Shown: positions 25,533-36,107, counted from the first letter of the stretch. The stretch is DNA of 64,000 nt from BD2-11 sp965221785 (GCA_965221785.1 CBDCSR010000002.1:1240001-1304000); one strand, 5' to 3'. Notes: generated by a model from the letters alone, not told the origin. Translations and numbers: made by a program.

Positions 25533-28500
25533 TCAGAACGTGAAGCGCGTGGACAGCGTGAAGCGCCGCGGCACCGGAATGCCCCAGCCTTCCGTCGAGT
25601 CCAGGAAGTTGCAGCTGAGGCCCGAGTTGCAGCGCCCGAGCACGTTGCCCTCGGGGTCCATGCCCGGATAATCCCCCAGCATGAAGAGCCTCATGTTGCG
25701 CACACCCAGGTTCACCGTGGCGGTGGAGAGGCCCCAGCCCTCCACGATCGACGCCGGCACCCGGTAGGTGAGCGACAGCTCGCGCCACTGGATCCAGTCG
25801 GCGTCGTAGACCCCGTTCATCCCGCTCATCGGGGAGAGGCCTTCCACTTCGTGGGCCCAGGCGATCGCGGCCTCGAGCCGCTGTTCGGGGGAGGAGCCCG
25901 GGTTCAGCATGGCCGCGTAGAGCTCTGCGGAGCGCGGCGTGTTGCGGCCGATGAAGTTGTTGGCGCGGCGGAACATCCCCGAGAGATCCTGCACCTGGTG
26001 ACCGATCTTGTACTCGAGCAGCGAGCTGAGTTCGAAATTGCCCAGGAACGCCACGTTGAACCCGAAGGAACCGGCGAAGTCCGGGGTGGGCTTGCCGAGA
26101 TAGGTGTCGAGCAGGCCCGTGCCGCAGTTGTGCGACGCCAGCCCGCCGTTCGGCGTACCGAAGGTCTCGTTGCCGATCGCGAGCGGCTTGAAGCTGTTCG
26201 GATTGCGGGGCTGACTGAAGTAATCGAGGGCCTGCTGGCGCGTGGGCGCCACGCACTCGCCGTTGACCGGCGAGAGGATGTTCAGCGGGATCTCCAGGTC
26301 AGCGACCCTGGCCCCGAAGAAGGCCCCGGGCGTGTAGCCCTCGGTCAGGAAGTTGCGGTAGCGCGGGTAGCTGCCGCCGGTCTTGAGGGGAGGAGCACCG
26401 CCCATGTCGGTGATCTCTTCCTTGAGGTAGGCGGTGTTGGCGAAGACGTTCAGCGAGAGACCCGGCCGCTGGACCAGCGCCCCGCGAACGCCGACCTCGA
26501 ACCCGGACGCCTTCACCTGGCCGATGTTGTCGAGCTGGGTCTGCGTGAACCCGCCCGTCACCGGGAACTGGCGCGCCACCATGGCGTCGGTGACGGTCCG
26601 GTCCCAATACGTCGCTTCCACCGACCACAGGTCGTTGAACAGCCCCAGATCGGCGCCGAACTCCCACTCGGTCGACACTTCGGGCTTCAATTGGTCGTTG
26701 CCCAGGTTGGAGGGCTGGACGCCCGGCCCCACCTCGGTGCCCAGCGACGAGAAGGTCGTGAACTTGTCGAAGGCGCCCGGCTGCAACCCGGAGGTGCCGT
26801 ACGCGCCCTTGATGCGCAGCGAGGAGAAGGTCTCGCTTTCCCACATTTCGCTCGGCACGACCGCGAAGTTGGCCTTCGGATAGAAGGCGTAGTTGAACGC
26901 CTCACCGAATGCCGAGTTCGCGTCCCAGCGCGCGCCGACGGTCAGGAAGAGCCAGTTGTCCCACCCGACCTGGTCCTGCAGGTATCCGCCGATCTGCGTG
27001 ACCCTGAGCCAGTTCTCGTAGGAAGACTCGGAACCGAGCGCCGACAGCGTCTCCAGACCCGGACCCGGGAAATCGCGTCCGCTTCCGCCCGCCGACTGCC
27101 GCTGCCGGAGGAAGCCCTGGCCACCGAAGAGGAACGTGTTCTCGATCCGGTCGGTGTTGAAGATGTAGGATCCCTTGACGTCCGCCGTGATCTCCCGGCT
27201 GCGGTCCTCGTTGACGTTCCTGCTGCCGTCCGGCGTCGAGCCCGAGAAGCCGTCCACGTTCCAGCGGTAGGGCCGGAAGGAGACCGCGTCGTCGGAGGTG
27301 AAGTCGATGCCGAAGGTTCCGTCGAGGCGGAAGTTCTCGGTCGGCGTGAAGTTGATGTTGGTGGCACCCGCGAAGTGCTGCGAGTTCACGAAGTTCAGCT
27401 GGTACGCGTTCTCGCGCAGCGTGGCGAACGCCGGCTGACCGTAGTAGTTGATCTGCCCCAGGTTCGGATCGGCGTTGGCGAGCCGCGGCTGCGACATGAG
27501 CGCGGACGAGAACACCCCGTAGATGTTGTTGGAGTTGTCGGGCGTGTGGTGCTCCATGTCCGAATAGAGCGTGGTCACGCCAATGCGGAGATTGTCGTTC
27601 GGGACCACCGTGAAGTTCGAATGGATCGAGGCCCGCCGGTTGGTGTCGTTCTCGGGCTCGACTCCCTCCACCGGGTCGAAGTTCCGCCCCGCGTCGTAGG
27701 GACCGTCCTCCCTGGCGAGGCGCGCCGAGGCGAAGTACTGGAACACGCTGGAACCGCCCTGAACCGACCCGGAGTAGGTCTGGCCGAAACCGGTGGTGAG
27801 GAGATCGGGAATGAGGTCGCGCTCGACCGGCTCCCAAGGGGAGACCGACTGTCCCCAGCGCGTCGACATCCGGTTTACTGCATCACGCAGGCGCTGGTCG
27901 TCACCGGCTCCGGTGCATCCGGGGCTGGCGCATACCCGCCCGGCGAAGTCCGCGACCGGCAGGATGCGGTTGGTGGGCACCGAGATCCCGGTCAGGTCCG
28001 ACTGGAAGGTGAAGCGAGGCGCGCCGACGTTGCCGCGCTTGGTGAAGATCTGAATCACGCCGTTCGAGGCTTCGGTCCCGTACAGGGTCGCGGCCGCGGC
28101 GCCCTTCAGGATCTCGACCCGCTCGATGGACTCGGGAGGAATGTCGTCCAGGCGCGAGGGGTTGCCCTGGCCGTTGAAGTTCTGCACGGCGGAGCGGTCC
28201 ACCCGGATCCCGTCGACGTAGACGATGGGCTCGTTGAGCTGCGAGAGCGAGGCCGACCCGCGGATGCGGATGCGGGCGCCCTCGCCCGTGTAGCCCGAGG
28301 AAGGAAGCGCCACCACGCCGGGCTCGCGGCCGGCGATGAGCTGGCTGAAGTCGGCGATCGGCGCGTTCTCGAGCTCAGCGGCATCGAGCGTCGCGATGGT
28401 GTGGCCGAGCTTGCGCTTCTCGGTGGCCACACCGGTTCCGGTCACCACGATCTCGTCGAGGGCGAGCGCGGTTACGGCGATGGCGAAGTCAACGCTGGCG

Positions 28501-28817
28501 GTCTCGCCTGCTCCCACCGTCACCGTCTCCGAAGCCGAACGGTAGCCGACGAGCTCGACGGTGACCGTGTGCTCGCCGACGGGGGCGTTCAGCAGCAGAA
28601 ACTGCCCGCTGGAGTTGGTGAGGGTCCCGATGCCGGCCCCCTCGACGTACACCTGGGCGGAGGCAAGGGCGCGACCGGAGCCTTCCTCCGTGACGCGGCC
28701 CGTGATGACTCCTCCCTGCTGGGCGCTCAGGCCGGGCGCGAAGGCCAGGCTGACGGCCAGCAGGGTAAGCGCAAAGGCGCCCCACACCCTACGTGTTGGA
28801 CATTGGTTGTGTTTCAT
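25533..28817 (-). CDS. SusC/RagA-family TonB-linked outer-membrane transporter
   Basis: A 1094-residue receptor: signal peptide (about 1-33), carboxypeptidase-like domain (GVITGRVTEEGSGRALASAQ onward), plug with the SusC signature region (EIVVTGTGVATEKRKLG, EPIVYVDGIRVD, IERVEILKGAAAATLYGTEA) and a long beta-barrel ending in RRFTLSTRFTF. The aromatic last residue is as required for barrel insertion. It imports an oligomer delivered by the SusD partner, powered through TonB. The ATG at 28817 follows AGGAG; earlier in-frame starts precede the signal without a better site. The pair lies between trmD and rplS. Confidence 0.93.
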   Translation of the reverse strand: MKHNQCPTRRVWGAFALTLLAVSLAFAPGLSAQQGGVITGRVTEEGSGRALASAQVYVEGAGIGTLTNSSGQFLLLNAPVGEHTVTVELVGYRSASETVTVGAGETASVDFAIAVTALALDEIVVTGTGVATEKRKLGHTIATLDAAELENAPIADFSQLIAGREPGVVALPSSGYTGEGARIRIRGSASLSQLNEPIVYVDGIRVDRSAVQNFNGQGNPSRLDDIPPESIERVEILKGAAAATLYGTEASNGVIQIFTKRGNVGAPRFTFQSDLTGISVPTNRILPVADFAGRVCASPGCTGAGDDQRLRDAVNRMSTRWGQSVSPWEPVERDLIPDLLTTGFGQTYSGSVQGGSSVFQYFASARLAREDGPYDAGRNFDPVEGVEPENDTNRRASIHSNFTVVPNDNLRIGVTTLYSDMEHHTPDNSNNIYGVFSSALMSQPRLANADPNLGQINYYGQPAFATLRENAYQLNFVNSQHFAGATNINFTPTENFRLDGTFGIDFTSDDAVSFRPYRWNVDGFSGSTPDGSRNVNEDRSREITADVKGSYIFNTDRIENTFLFGGQGFLRQRQSAGGSGRDFPGPGLETLSALGSESSYENWLRVTQIGGYLQDQVGWDNWLFLTVGARWDANSAFGEAFNYAFYPKANFAVVPSEMWESETFSSLRIKGAYGTSGLQPGAFDKFTTFSSLGTEVGPGVQPSNLGNDQLKPEVSTEWEFGADLGLFNDLWSVEATYWDRTVTDAMVARQFPVTGGFTQTQLDNIGQVKASGFEVGVRGALVQRPGLSLNVFANTAYLKEEITDMGGAPPLKTGGSYPRYRNFLTEGYTPGAFFGARVADLEIPLNILSPVNGECVAPTRQQALDYFSQPRNPNSFKPLAIGNETFGTPNGGLASHNCGTGLLDTYLGKPTPDFAGSFGFNVAFLGNFELSSLLEYKIGHQVQDLSGMFRRANNFIGRNTPRSAELYAAMLNPGSSPEQRLEAAIAWAHEVEGLSPMSGMNGVYDADWIQWRELSLTYRVPASIVEGWGLSTATVNLGVRNMRLFMLGDYPGMDPEGNVLGRCNSGLSCNFLDSTEGWGIPVPRRFTLSTRFTF

Positions 28818-28872
28818 GGCTGCTCCTGATGGGAAGTTTGACATCGCCCTGACACCCCGCATCCACCGCCCG

Positions 28873-28893
28873 CCCGCGCGTGCAACGCGCGGG
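28873..28893. other. Perfect GC-rich hairpin upstream of susC
   Basis: CCCGCGCGT and ACGCGCGGG pair around a 3-base loop. It lies 56 bases before the susC start, next to an AT-rich patch. It could be a leader structure, or a terminator for trmD lacking a T-tract on that strand; the sequence does not decide. Confidence 0.4.
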
Positions 28894-29025
28894 TATTTAT
28901 TCTGTAAAGAACCGAGGGGAATTACCAGTCCGGCCCCTCGCGGGCCGCCCGGGCGCGAGCGACGGGAGAGTGGCGGCGGGTTCGACGGGTGAGGAGCGCG
29001 TGGAGTGGCCGGGGAGCGTCAGGCG

Positions 29026-29742
29026 CTAACGTCCCCGGCTGGGCCTGGGCCGGCGCGCGGCGCTGATGCGCTCGGCTTCCGCTTCGCGCCAGGATTCGAT
29101 GCGCGCGTGGTCGCCGCTGCGCAGCACTTCGGGCACCCGGAAGCCCCGGTATTCGGCGGGCCGGGTATAGGAGGGCGCGCTCAGCCGGCGGCCGTCGTAG
29201 AACGAGTCGGAGGCGGCCGAATCGTGGTCTCCAAGCACCCCGGGCAGCAGCCGGACGATGGCGTCCGCCACCACCAGCGCCGCGGCCTCGCCCCCCGACA
29301 ACACGAAGTCGCCGATGGAGATCTCCTCGTCGGCGAGGTGGTCGGCGACGCGCTGGTCGACGTCCTTGTAGTGGCCGCAGAGCAGGGTCAGGGACGGCTC
29401 CAGGGAAAGCCGCACGGCATCGCGGTGGGTGAAGAGCCGGCCGCGGGGGGAAAGCAGGATCACCCGGCCGGCCCGGTCGAGGGACTCCACCGCCTCGAAG
29501 AACGGCTCCGGCTTCATCACCATTCCGCCGCCGCCGCCGTACGGCGCGTCGTCCACGGTGCGATGGCGGTCGCGGGTGAAGTCCCGCAGGTCTACGACCT
29601 GGTATTCGACCAATCCGTGGCGGGCGGCGCGCCCGGGGATGCTGGTGGCCAGCGGAACCTCGAAGAACTCCGGAAAGATGGTCACGAAACCGAGCCGCAT
29701 GGGCGTGTCGGCCTGCCTGGAGACTCCTGCATCCGATGTCAC
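29026..29742 (-). CDS. trmD: tRNA (guanine37-N1)-methyltransferase
   Basis: A 238-residue trefoil-knot SPOUT enzyme that methylates G37 next to the anticodon to prevent frameshifting. Visible motifs are FVTIFPEFF near the start, DDAPYGGGGGMVM, the knot region LLCGHYKDVDQRV and the C-terminal YRGFRVPEVLRSGDHARIESWR. I start at the GTG at 29742 because AGGAGG lies 8 bases upstream; the ATG 14 codons later (MRLGFVTIF) matches the usual family start but has a weaker site. It ends the ffh-rpsP-rimM-trmD block. Confidence 0.95.
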   Translation of the reverse strand: MTSDAGVSRQADTPMRLGFVTIFPEFFEVPLATSIPGRAARHGLVEYQVVDLRDFTRDRHRTVDDAPYGGGGGMVMKPEPFFEAVESLDRAGRVILLSPRGRLFTHRDAVRLSLEPSLTLLCGHYKDVDQRVADHLADEEISIGDFVLSGGEAAALVVADAIVRLLPGVLGDHDSAASDSFYDGRRLSAPSYTRPAEYRGFRVPEVLRSGDHARIESWREAEAERISAARRPRPSRGR

Positions 29743-29750
29743 CGCCCGCT

Positions 29751-29756
29751 CCTCCT
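29751..29756 (-). promoter_or_regulatory. Ribosome-binding site deciding the trmD start
   Basis: AGGAGG on the minus strand, 8 bases before the GTG at 29742 and touching the rimM stop codon. Its quality favours the GTG over the downstream ATG. Confidence 0.6.
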
Positions 29757-30298
29757 CAGAGGTCCAGCAAGCCGTCCGGCAGGTCCATGACCAGCCGCTT
29801 CCCCTCGCGGTCCAGCCGGCGCACCATGTCGCGCGCGAAGGGGATCAGCACGGTGCCGGATTCGCGCGCCACCTGGAGAAGATCCACCGGACTGAGCTCG
29901 TAGACCTCGACCACCTCTCCGATCGCTTCTCCCTCCCCGGACTCCACGCGCATGCCCAGGAGGTCGTGGTAGAAGACCTCACCATCCTCGAGAGGGCGCA
30001 GGTCGGCAAGCGGACGGAGCACGTAGCGGCCCGCCAGCCACTCGGCCTGGTCCCGGGAATCGATGCCTTCCAGCCGGATCAGCAAGCCCCGCTTGAAGGG
30101 GCGAACCCCCCGCACGCGGACCTCCGCGAACGCGGGATCCGGCTTCTCCCCGGCTTCGTCCGCCAGATGCAACTCCGCTCCGGCGGCGAACGCTTCGCCC
30201 GGATCGGCGGTCAGCGGCCAGAGAAAGAGTTCGCCTTTGGTGCCGTGGGCCTTGTTGAGGTGCCCGACGACGAGGTGCGAAGGATGGGCGGAGTCCAT
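29756..30298 (-). CDS. rimM: Ribosome maturation factor RimM
   Basis: A 180-residue 30S-assembly factor. The N-terminal domain starts HLVVGHLNKAHGTKGELFLWP, the family signature, and the C-terminal PRC-barrel begins near DGEVFYHDLLGMRV and ends IPFARDMVRRLDREGKRLVM. It binds S19 and helps form the head of the small subunit. It sits 14 bases after rpsP and 13 before trmD. Confidence 0.95.
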   Translation of the reverse strand: MDSAHPSHLVVGHLNKAHGTKGELFLWPLTADPGEAFAAGAELHLADEAGEKPDPAFAEVRVRGVRPFKRGLLIRLEGIDSRDQAEWLAGRYVLRPLADLRPLEDGEVFYHDLLGMRVESGEGEAIGEVVEVYELSPVDLLQVARESGTVLIPFARDMVRRLDREGKRLVMDLPDGLLDL

Positions 30299-30312
30299 TC
30301 GGGACTCCGGGA

Positions 30313-30750
30313 CTACTCGGATTCGCTGCTTTCGTCGCCGGACCGGGCTTGCGCTCGCGCCGCGGCCTGCGCCGCCGCCGCGGCTCTCGCCTCCTCCTCC
30401 AGCTTCGCCTGGGCGTTCGCTTCCGCCTGGCGCCGCTCGGCCAACCGCTCCGAGCGCCGGGCCTTCTCGGCGGCCGTATCCGCCTCGCCCACGGCCACGC
30501 TGGCGTCCCCGCCCTTGCGCGCCTTGTTCAGCAGCGACCTCACGGTGGCCGACGGCTGCGCCCCCTGGCCCAGCCAGTAGTCGGCGCGCTCCAGGTCTAC
30601 GACCACGCGGGCGGGCGTGGAAAGTGGCTTGTAGTAGCCGATGGTCTCGACGAAGCGCCCGTCCCTCGGCGAGTCGCCGTCCGCCACCACCACGCGGTAG
30701 TGGGGAGCCTTCTTCCGGCCCATTCTGCGAAGTCGAATTCGTACCGACAT
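30313..30750 (-). CDS. rpsP: 30S ribosomal protein S16 with long charged C-terminal extension
   Basis: The first 80 residues are ordinary S16 (MSVRIRLRRMGRKKAPHYRV, GRFVETIGYYKP, ERADYWLGQGAQPSATVRSLL). The protein then continues for about 60 residues of Ala/Glu/Arg/Lys-rich sequence, probably a long helix, reaching 145 residues against the usual 80-90. The ATG at 30750 has GAGGAG just upstream. The extension would project from the ribosome body; its role is unknown. Confidence 0.95.
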   Translation of the reverse strand: MSVRIRLRRMGRKKAPHYRVVVADGDSPRDGRFVETIGYYKPLSTPARVVVDLERADYWLGQGAQPSATVRSLLNKARKGGDASVAVGEADTAAEKARRSERLAERRQAEANAQAKLEEEARAAAAAQAAARAQARSGDESSESE

Positions 30751-30791
30751 GTGTCTCCTCGGGTTCGTGCCTGCCTGCCGCTCCGGGGCGG

Positions 30792-32108
30792 TCAGCGCAA
30801 CTGGTTCAGCGGGGGCGTCATCCCCCGCATCTGCTTCATCAACTTCTGCATTTCCTTGAACTGCTTCAACAGGCGGTTGACCTCCGACACCGGCCGCCCG
30901 CTCCCCCGGGCGATGCGCATCCGGCGCGAGCGGTCGAGGAGGCGCGGCTCGCTCCGCTCCGCCGGCGTCATCGAGAGGATGATGGCCTCCACATGCCTGA
31001 TCTTCTTCGGGTCGACGTTGCCCAGCGGCAGTTTGCGCCTCATCCCGGGGACCATCTTCATGATCTGCTCCAGCGGGCCCATGGCCTGCACCTGGCGAAG
31101 CGCCACCAGGAAGTCCTGCAGGGTGAAGCGTCCCTTGCGCAGCACGTTTTCCTCGATCTGCGCCTGGGCCTCGGCGTCGATGGAGCGCTGGGCCCGCTCC
31201 ACCAGCCCCACCACGTCGCCCATCTGGAGGATGCGCCCCGCCAGCCGGCCGGGATCGACCCGCTCCAGGTCGTCCAGTCCCTCGCCCACGCCCACGAACT
31301 TGATGGGTCTGCCGGTGACCCCGCGGATCGAGAGCGCCGCCCCTCCGCGCGCGTCGCCGTCGAGTTTGGTGAGCACCACCCCGGTGAGGCCCAGCGCACG
31401 GTCGAAGCCCCGGGCGATGTTCACCGCCTCCTGCCCGGTCATCGCGTCGGCCACCAGGAGCACCTCGGTCGCCGCCAGCTCCGTCCGCAGGCGCCCGAGC
31501 TCGGCCATCATGGGCTCGTCGATCTGGAGACGGCCCGCGGTGTCCACGATCAACACGTCGCGCCCGCGCCCGCGCGCATCCTCGCGCGCGGCCCGCGCCA
31601 CCTCCACGGGGTCGTCGCCGCGCGCGCCCGCCAGCACCGGCAGGTCCGCGCGCTCGCACAGAGTGCGCAGCTGCTCCCCCGCCGCCGGCCGGTACACGTC
31701 GCAGCCGGCCACCAGGGGACGGCGCCCCTCGCGCGCGATCAGATGCGCCAGCTTCACGGCGGTGGTGGTCTTTCCGGAGCCCTGCAGGCCGGCCATGAGG
31801 ATCACCGTGGGCGGCTTGCGCGCCCAGGTCAGGTCGGCTACGTCCTCTCCCAGGAGCCCCGCCAACTCGTCGTGCACGATCTTGACGACCTGTTGCCCCG
31901 GCGAGATCGAGCGGATGACCCCCTCGCCCACCGCCCGCTTCTCGACCCGCTTGAGGAAGTCGCGAGTCACCTTGAAGTTGACGTCCGCCTCGAGCAGGGC
32001 GCGGCGCACCTCCCTCAGCCCCTTGCGGATCATGGGCTCGGTAAGGATGCCCCGCTGGCGAAAGCGTCCGAGGGCCTTGTCGAGCCTCTTGCCCAGGCGG
32101 TCGAACAT
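30792..32108 (-). CDS. ffh: Signal recognition particle protein Ffh
   Basis: A 438-residue SRP GTPase that brings ribosomes making membrane proteins to FtsY. The N domain is followed by the G domain with P-loop GLQGSGKT (107-114), DTAGR and TKLDGDARGG, then a C-terminal M domain rich in methionine (KMVPGM, SGRPVSEVNRLLKQFKEMQKLMKQM). Only 3 bases separate it from the purA stop, and 41 lie before rpsP. The 4.5S RNA gene is not in the visible neighbourhood. Confidence 0.97.
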   Translation of the reverse strand: MFDRLGKRLDKALGRFRQRGILTEPMIRKGLREVRRALLEADVNFKVTRDFLKRVEKRAVGEGVIRSISPGQQVVKIVHDELAGLLGEDVADLTWARKPPTVILMAGLQGSGKTTTAVKLAHLIAREGRRPLVAGCDVYRPAAGEQLRTLCERADLPVLAGARGDDPVEVARAAREDARGRGRDVLIVDTAGRLQIDEPMMAELGRLRTELAATEVLLVADAMTGQEAVNIARGFDRALGLTGVVLTKLDGDARGGAALSIRGVTGRPIKFVGVGEGLDDLERVDPGRLAGRILQMGDVVGLVERAQRSIDAEAQAQIEENVLRKGRFTLQDFLVALRQVQAMGPLEQIMKMVPGMRRKLPLGNVDPKKIRHVEAIILSMTPAERSEPRLLDRSRRMRIARGSGRPVSEVNRLLKQFKEMQKLMKQMRGMTPPLNQLR

Positions 32109-32111
32109 CGA

Positions 32112-33436
<1,325 letters not shown>

Positions 33437-33440
<4 letters not shown>

Positions 33441-34363
33441 GCGGAGGTGGAAGCGGAGAGCGCGCGCTCCGGCCGCAGCAATCCGGCCCGGCGCAGAACG
33501 GCCTCCACCTCACCGACCTTCCCGGCCGGGAACGGCCTGAGCGGTGGTCGGGGCGTCCCACCGTGGCCTCCCAGCAGATCCATCGCGGCCTTCACCCCCG
33601 GCACCCCGAATCCCGCCACCAGTTTCTTGTGGACGGGCGCCACCCGCTCCTGCAGCCGGCCGGCCTCGCTGGTGCGCCCCTCCGTGAAGCGCTGGAAGAT
33701 CCCGGCGCTCTCGGCGGGGGCGAGGTTGGCGACACCCAGAATGCCACCCGCCGCGCCCAGCTCCAGGGCCGCGTACAGCCCCGCGCCGTTGCCCACGATC
33801 ACCGCGAAGTCGCGCCCGGTGCAGTCCAGCAGTTCGGCAACCTTCTCGAGGCTTCCCCGTGAATCCTTGATCCCGACGATGTTGGGATGCCGGGAGAGTT
33901 CGGCTACCAGCCCGGAGGGGAAGTCGAGGGTGCTGAAGCGCAGCGGCGCCTGGTAGATGAGGACCGGAACCGGGGAGGCGTCGGCCACCGCAGTGTAGTG
34001 GTCGCGCACCGCTTCCGGGGTCATCGCGCCCAGGTAGTACGCCGGCGGCTGCACCAGGACGGCATCGGCGCCGGCATCGGCGGCTTCCCGGCCGAGCCGG
34101 ATGGTGCCGCGGGTGGATTCCACCCCGGTCCCTGCGATCAGCAAGCGATCGTCGGTCATGACGTCGGCGGTCGCCTCGATGAGCCGCCTGCGCTCGCCGC
34201 GGCTGAGCAGCACCGCCTCTCCGGTGGATCCCGCGATGACGATTCCGTGCACGGGATGCGCCAGCCAGCCCCTCAGGTTCGCCCGCATCGCGACGATGTC
34301 GACGTCTCCGGTCACGGGATCGAAGGGCGTGATCGCAGGGATGAAGACTCCGGCCAGGTTCAT
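33437..34363 (-). CDS. DapA/N-acetylneuraminate lyase-family class I aldolase
   Basis: A 308-residue TIM-barrel aldolase. The Schiff-base lysine is K166 in VGIKDSRG and the partner tyrosine Y137 in VLIYQAP; the substrate loop reads GSTGEA (45-50). True dihydrodipicolinate synthases usually have YNVPSR where this has YQAPLR, so a related 2-oxo-acid aldolase role is also open. The ATG at 34363 has GGAGG upstream and overlaps the trpS stop (ATGA). I withhold a gene symbol for that reason. Confidence 0.85.
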
Positions 34364-35403
34364 GACTCCGTTTCCTCCGTCAATGCTCGCGCGTTGCGCT
34401 GCCAGTCGAGCCCCATGCGCGACCGGACCTCCTCCATGGTCTCCCGGGCGATGGCTCCGGCTCTCTGCGCGCCATCGTCTAGAATTCGGAGCACCTCCTC
34501 CGGGTGCGCGCGATAGTGCGCGGCCACCTCCCGCATCGGGGCGAAGGCCTCGTCGATCTCCTCGGCCAGCATGCCCTTGCACTGGACGCACCCGCGCTGC
34601 GCGGTGCGACACTGGTGGGCGATGTCGTCGAGCCGCTCGTCGTCCGCGAAATGTTCGTGCAGCGAATAGACGTTGCAGACCTCAGGGCGCCCGGGATCGG
34701 TCTTGCGGATGCGCGCCGGATCGGTCACCGCGGTGCGCACGCGTCTGCGGATCTCGTCGGGTTCGTCGAGGATGCCCACCGTGTTGCCGAGCGACTTGCT
34801 CATCTTGGACCGGCCATCCAGCCCCACGATGCGGCCCGCGCGCGGAATGTAGGGCTGGGGCTCCGGCAGGTAATTGCCGAAGCGTGCGTTCCATTTTCGC
34901 GCGATGTCCCGGGTCAGCTCGAGGTGCTGGCGCTGGTCCTCCCCCACGGGCACCACGTCGGCGCGGTAGATGAGGATGTCCGCCGCCTGCAGCACGGGGT
35001 AGTTGAGGAGACCGACCGGCACCGACTCCATGCGCTCGGATTTCTCCTTGAACTGGATCATGCGCTCCAGGTCGCCGATGGGCGCTACGGAGTTGAAGAG
35101 CCAGCTCAGCTCCGTGTGCTCGGGGACGTCGGATTGCACGAAGATGATGGAGCGCTCGGGATCGAGCCCCGAGGCCAGAAAGCTGATCGCGAGATCGAAG
35201 ACCGCCCCGGGGAGCGCTCCGGGCTCGTAGGGGCCCGTGATGGCGTGCTGGTCCACGATGCAGTAGATGCAGTCGTAGTCTTCCTGCATGGCGGCCCACT
35301 GGCGCAGCGCACCCAGGTAGTTGCCGAGGTGGGCTTCGCCGCTGGGCTGCATTCCGCTGAAGACGCGCGATCCCGGCGGGGGCCGGGTGCTGGCGTGGGT
35401 CAT
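34360..35403 (-). CDS. trpS: Tryptophan-tRNA ligase
   Basis: A 347-residue class I aminoacyl-tRNA synthetase. The HIGH-type motif appears in GMQPSGEAHLGNYLGAL and the KMSKS loop in GRSKMSKSLGNTV. The Rossmann fold and helical C-terminus are complete. I start at the ATG at 35403, directly before the catalytic core; the upstream Arg-rich frame is not family-like. It begins a seven-gene minus-strand run (trpS to trmD) with two 4-base overlaps. Confidence 0.95.
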   Translation of the reverse strand: MTHASTRPPPGSRVFSGMQPSGEAHLGNYLGALRQWAAMQEDYDCIYCIVDQHAITGPYEPGALPGAVFDLAISFLASGLDPERSIIFVQSDVPEHTELSWLFNSVAPIGDLERMIQFKEKSERMESVPVGLLNYPVLQAADILIYRADVVPVGEDQRQHLELTRDIARKWNARFGNYLPEPQPYIPRAGRIVGLDGRSKMSKSLGNTVGILDEPDEIRRRVRTAVTDPARIRKTDPGRPEVCNVYSLHEHFADDERLDDIAHQCRTAQRGCVQCKGMLAEEIDEAFAPMREVAAHYRAHPEEVLRILDDGAQRAGAIARETMEEVRSRMGLDWQRNARALTEETES

Positions 35404-35501
35404 GCGCGAGTTCGTCTGGGGTGTCGGGCGCCGGCGGGACCGGGATCGGCGGACGGGCTCATCACGCCTGTCCCGGAACGGAGAGTGTCGCCACCAAAGT
35501 A

Positions 35502-35517
35502 GCATCCCCGGGGATGC
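35502..35517. repeat. Perfect 16-base palindrome upstream of trpS
   Basis: GCATCCCC joined directly to GGGGATGC with no spacer, 99 bases before the trpS start. The continuous symmetry suits a dimeric protein site better than an RNA hairpin. Confidence 0.45.
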
Positions 35518-35567
35518 CATCAAACATGGTAGTACATGGCGACCGCTGAGGCAGATTCGAGCGCACG

Positions 35568-35596
35568 AAAAACGGACCCGGCCGAAACCGGATCCG
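35568..35596 (-). terminator. Intrinsic terminator of hsp20
   Basis: On the minus strand CGGATCCGG pairs with CCGGGTCCG (one G-U pair) around a 6-base loop, followed at once by TTTTT. It lies 61 bases after the hsp20 stop. Confidence 0.78.
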
Positions 35597-35657
35597 ATTC
35601 GGTCCTTCGGTGTGAGGCGCCACGGCCAGGCGCAGCGCTCACGTTGCGGGCGGCCGA

Positions 35658-36107
35658 CTACGCGCGCGCCTTCACCTCGATCCTGCGGGCGCGGGTCTCG
35701 GGCGCCTTGGGGACGCTGACCTTGAGCACCCCCTCGCCGAAGTCGGCGTTGATGCCCTCGACGTCAACCCTGCGCGGCAGGGTGAAGGAGCGGCTGAAGC
35801 TTCCCGTGATCCGCTCGGAGATGTGCATGTGGCGCTCGGTGTCCTCCTCCTCGCGCTCCTCATGCTTCTCGCCACGGATCGTGAGCACGTTCTCCTCGAC
35901 CTGGATGTCGACGTCCTCGGGCGACACGCCCGGGAGTTCCGCGGTGACGAGGATCGAGTCCGCCGTCTCCGCGACGTTCACCGGCGGAACCCAATCCGTG
36001 TTGATGAAGGCCCCGAAGGGAAAGGCCGGGCCGCTCGGAAGGGCGGCGTTGAAGGCCCGCAGCACCTGCGAGGGCGAGAGTGAACGATACCTGGCAATGG
36101 TCGTCAT
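35658..36107 (-). CDS. Hsp20/alpha-crystallin small heat-shock protein
   Basis: A 149-residue holdase chaperone. The alpha-crystallin domain spans about residues 42-145 (SILVTAELPGVSPEDVDIQVEE, GSFSRSFTLPRRVD, ADFGEGVLKVSVPK). The usual C-terminal IxI/V tail is reduced to IEV. GGAGG lies 6 bases before the ATG at 36107. It has its own terminator, and upstream a possible sigma-54 promoter and two copies of a palindrome (see the entries at 36200 and 36224), which suggests it is controlled separately. Confidence 0.94.
   Translation of the reverse strand: MTTIARYRSLSPSQVLRAFNAALPSGPAFPFGAFINTDWVPPVNVAETADSILVTAELPGVSPEDVDIQVEENVLTIRGEKHEEREEEDTERHMHISERITGSFSRSFTLPRRVDVEGINADFGEGVLKVSVPKAPETRARRIEVKARA

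Noticed and set aside
25122..28829. A 1235-codon open frame on the plus strand opposite susC/susD
   Set aside because: It is antisense to two well-recognised genes, is rich in Arg, His and Glu as expected from GC-rich reverse frames, and shows no domain.
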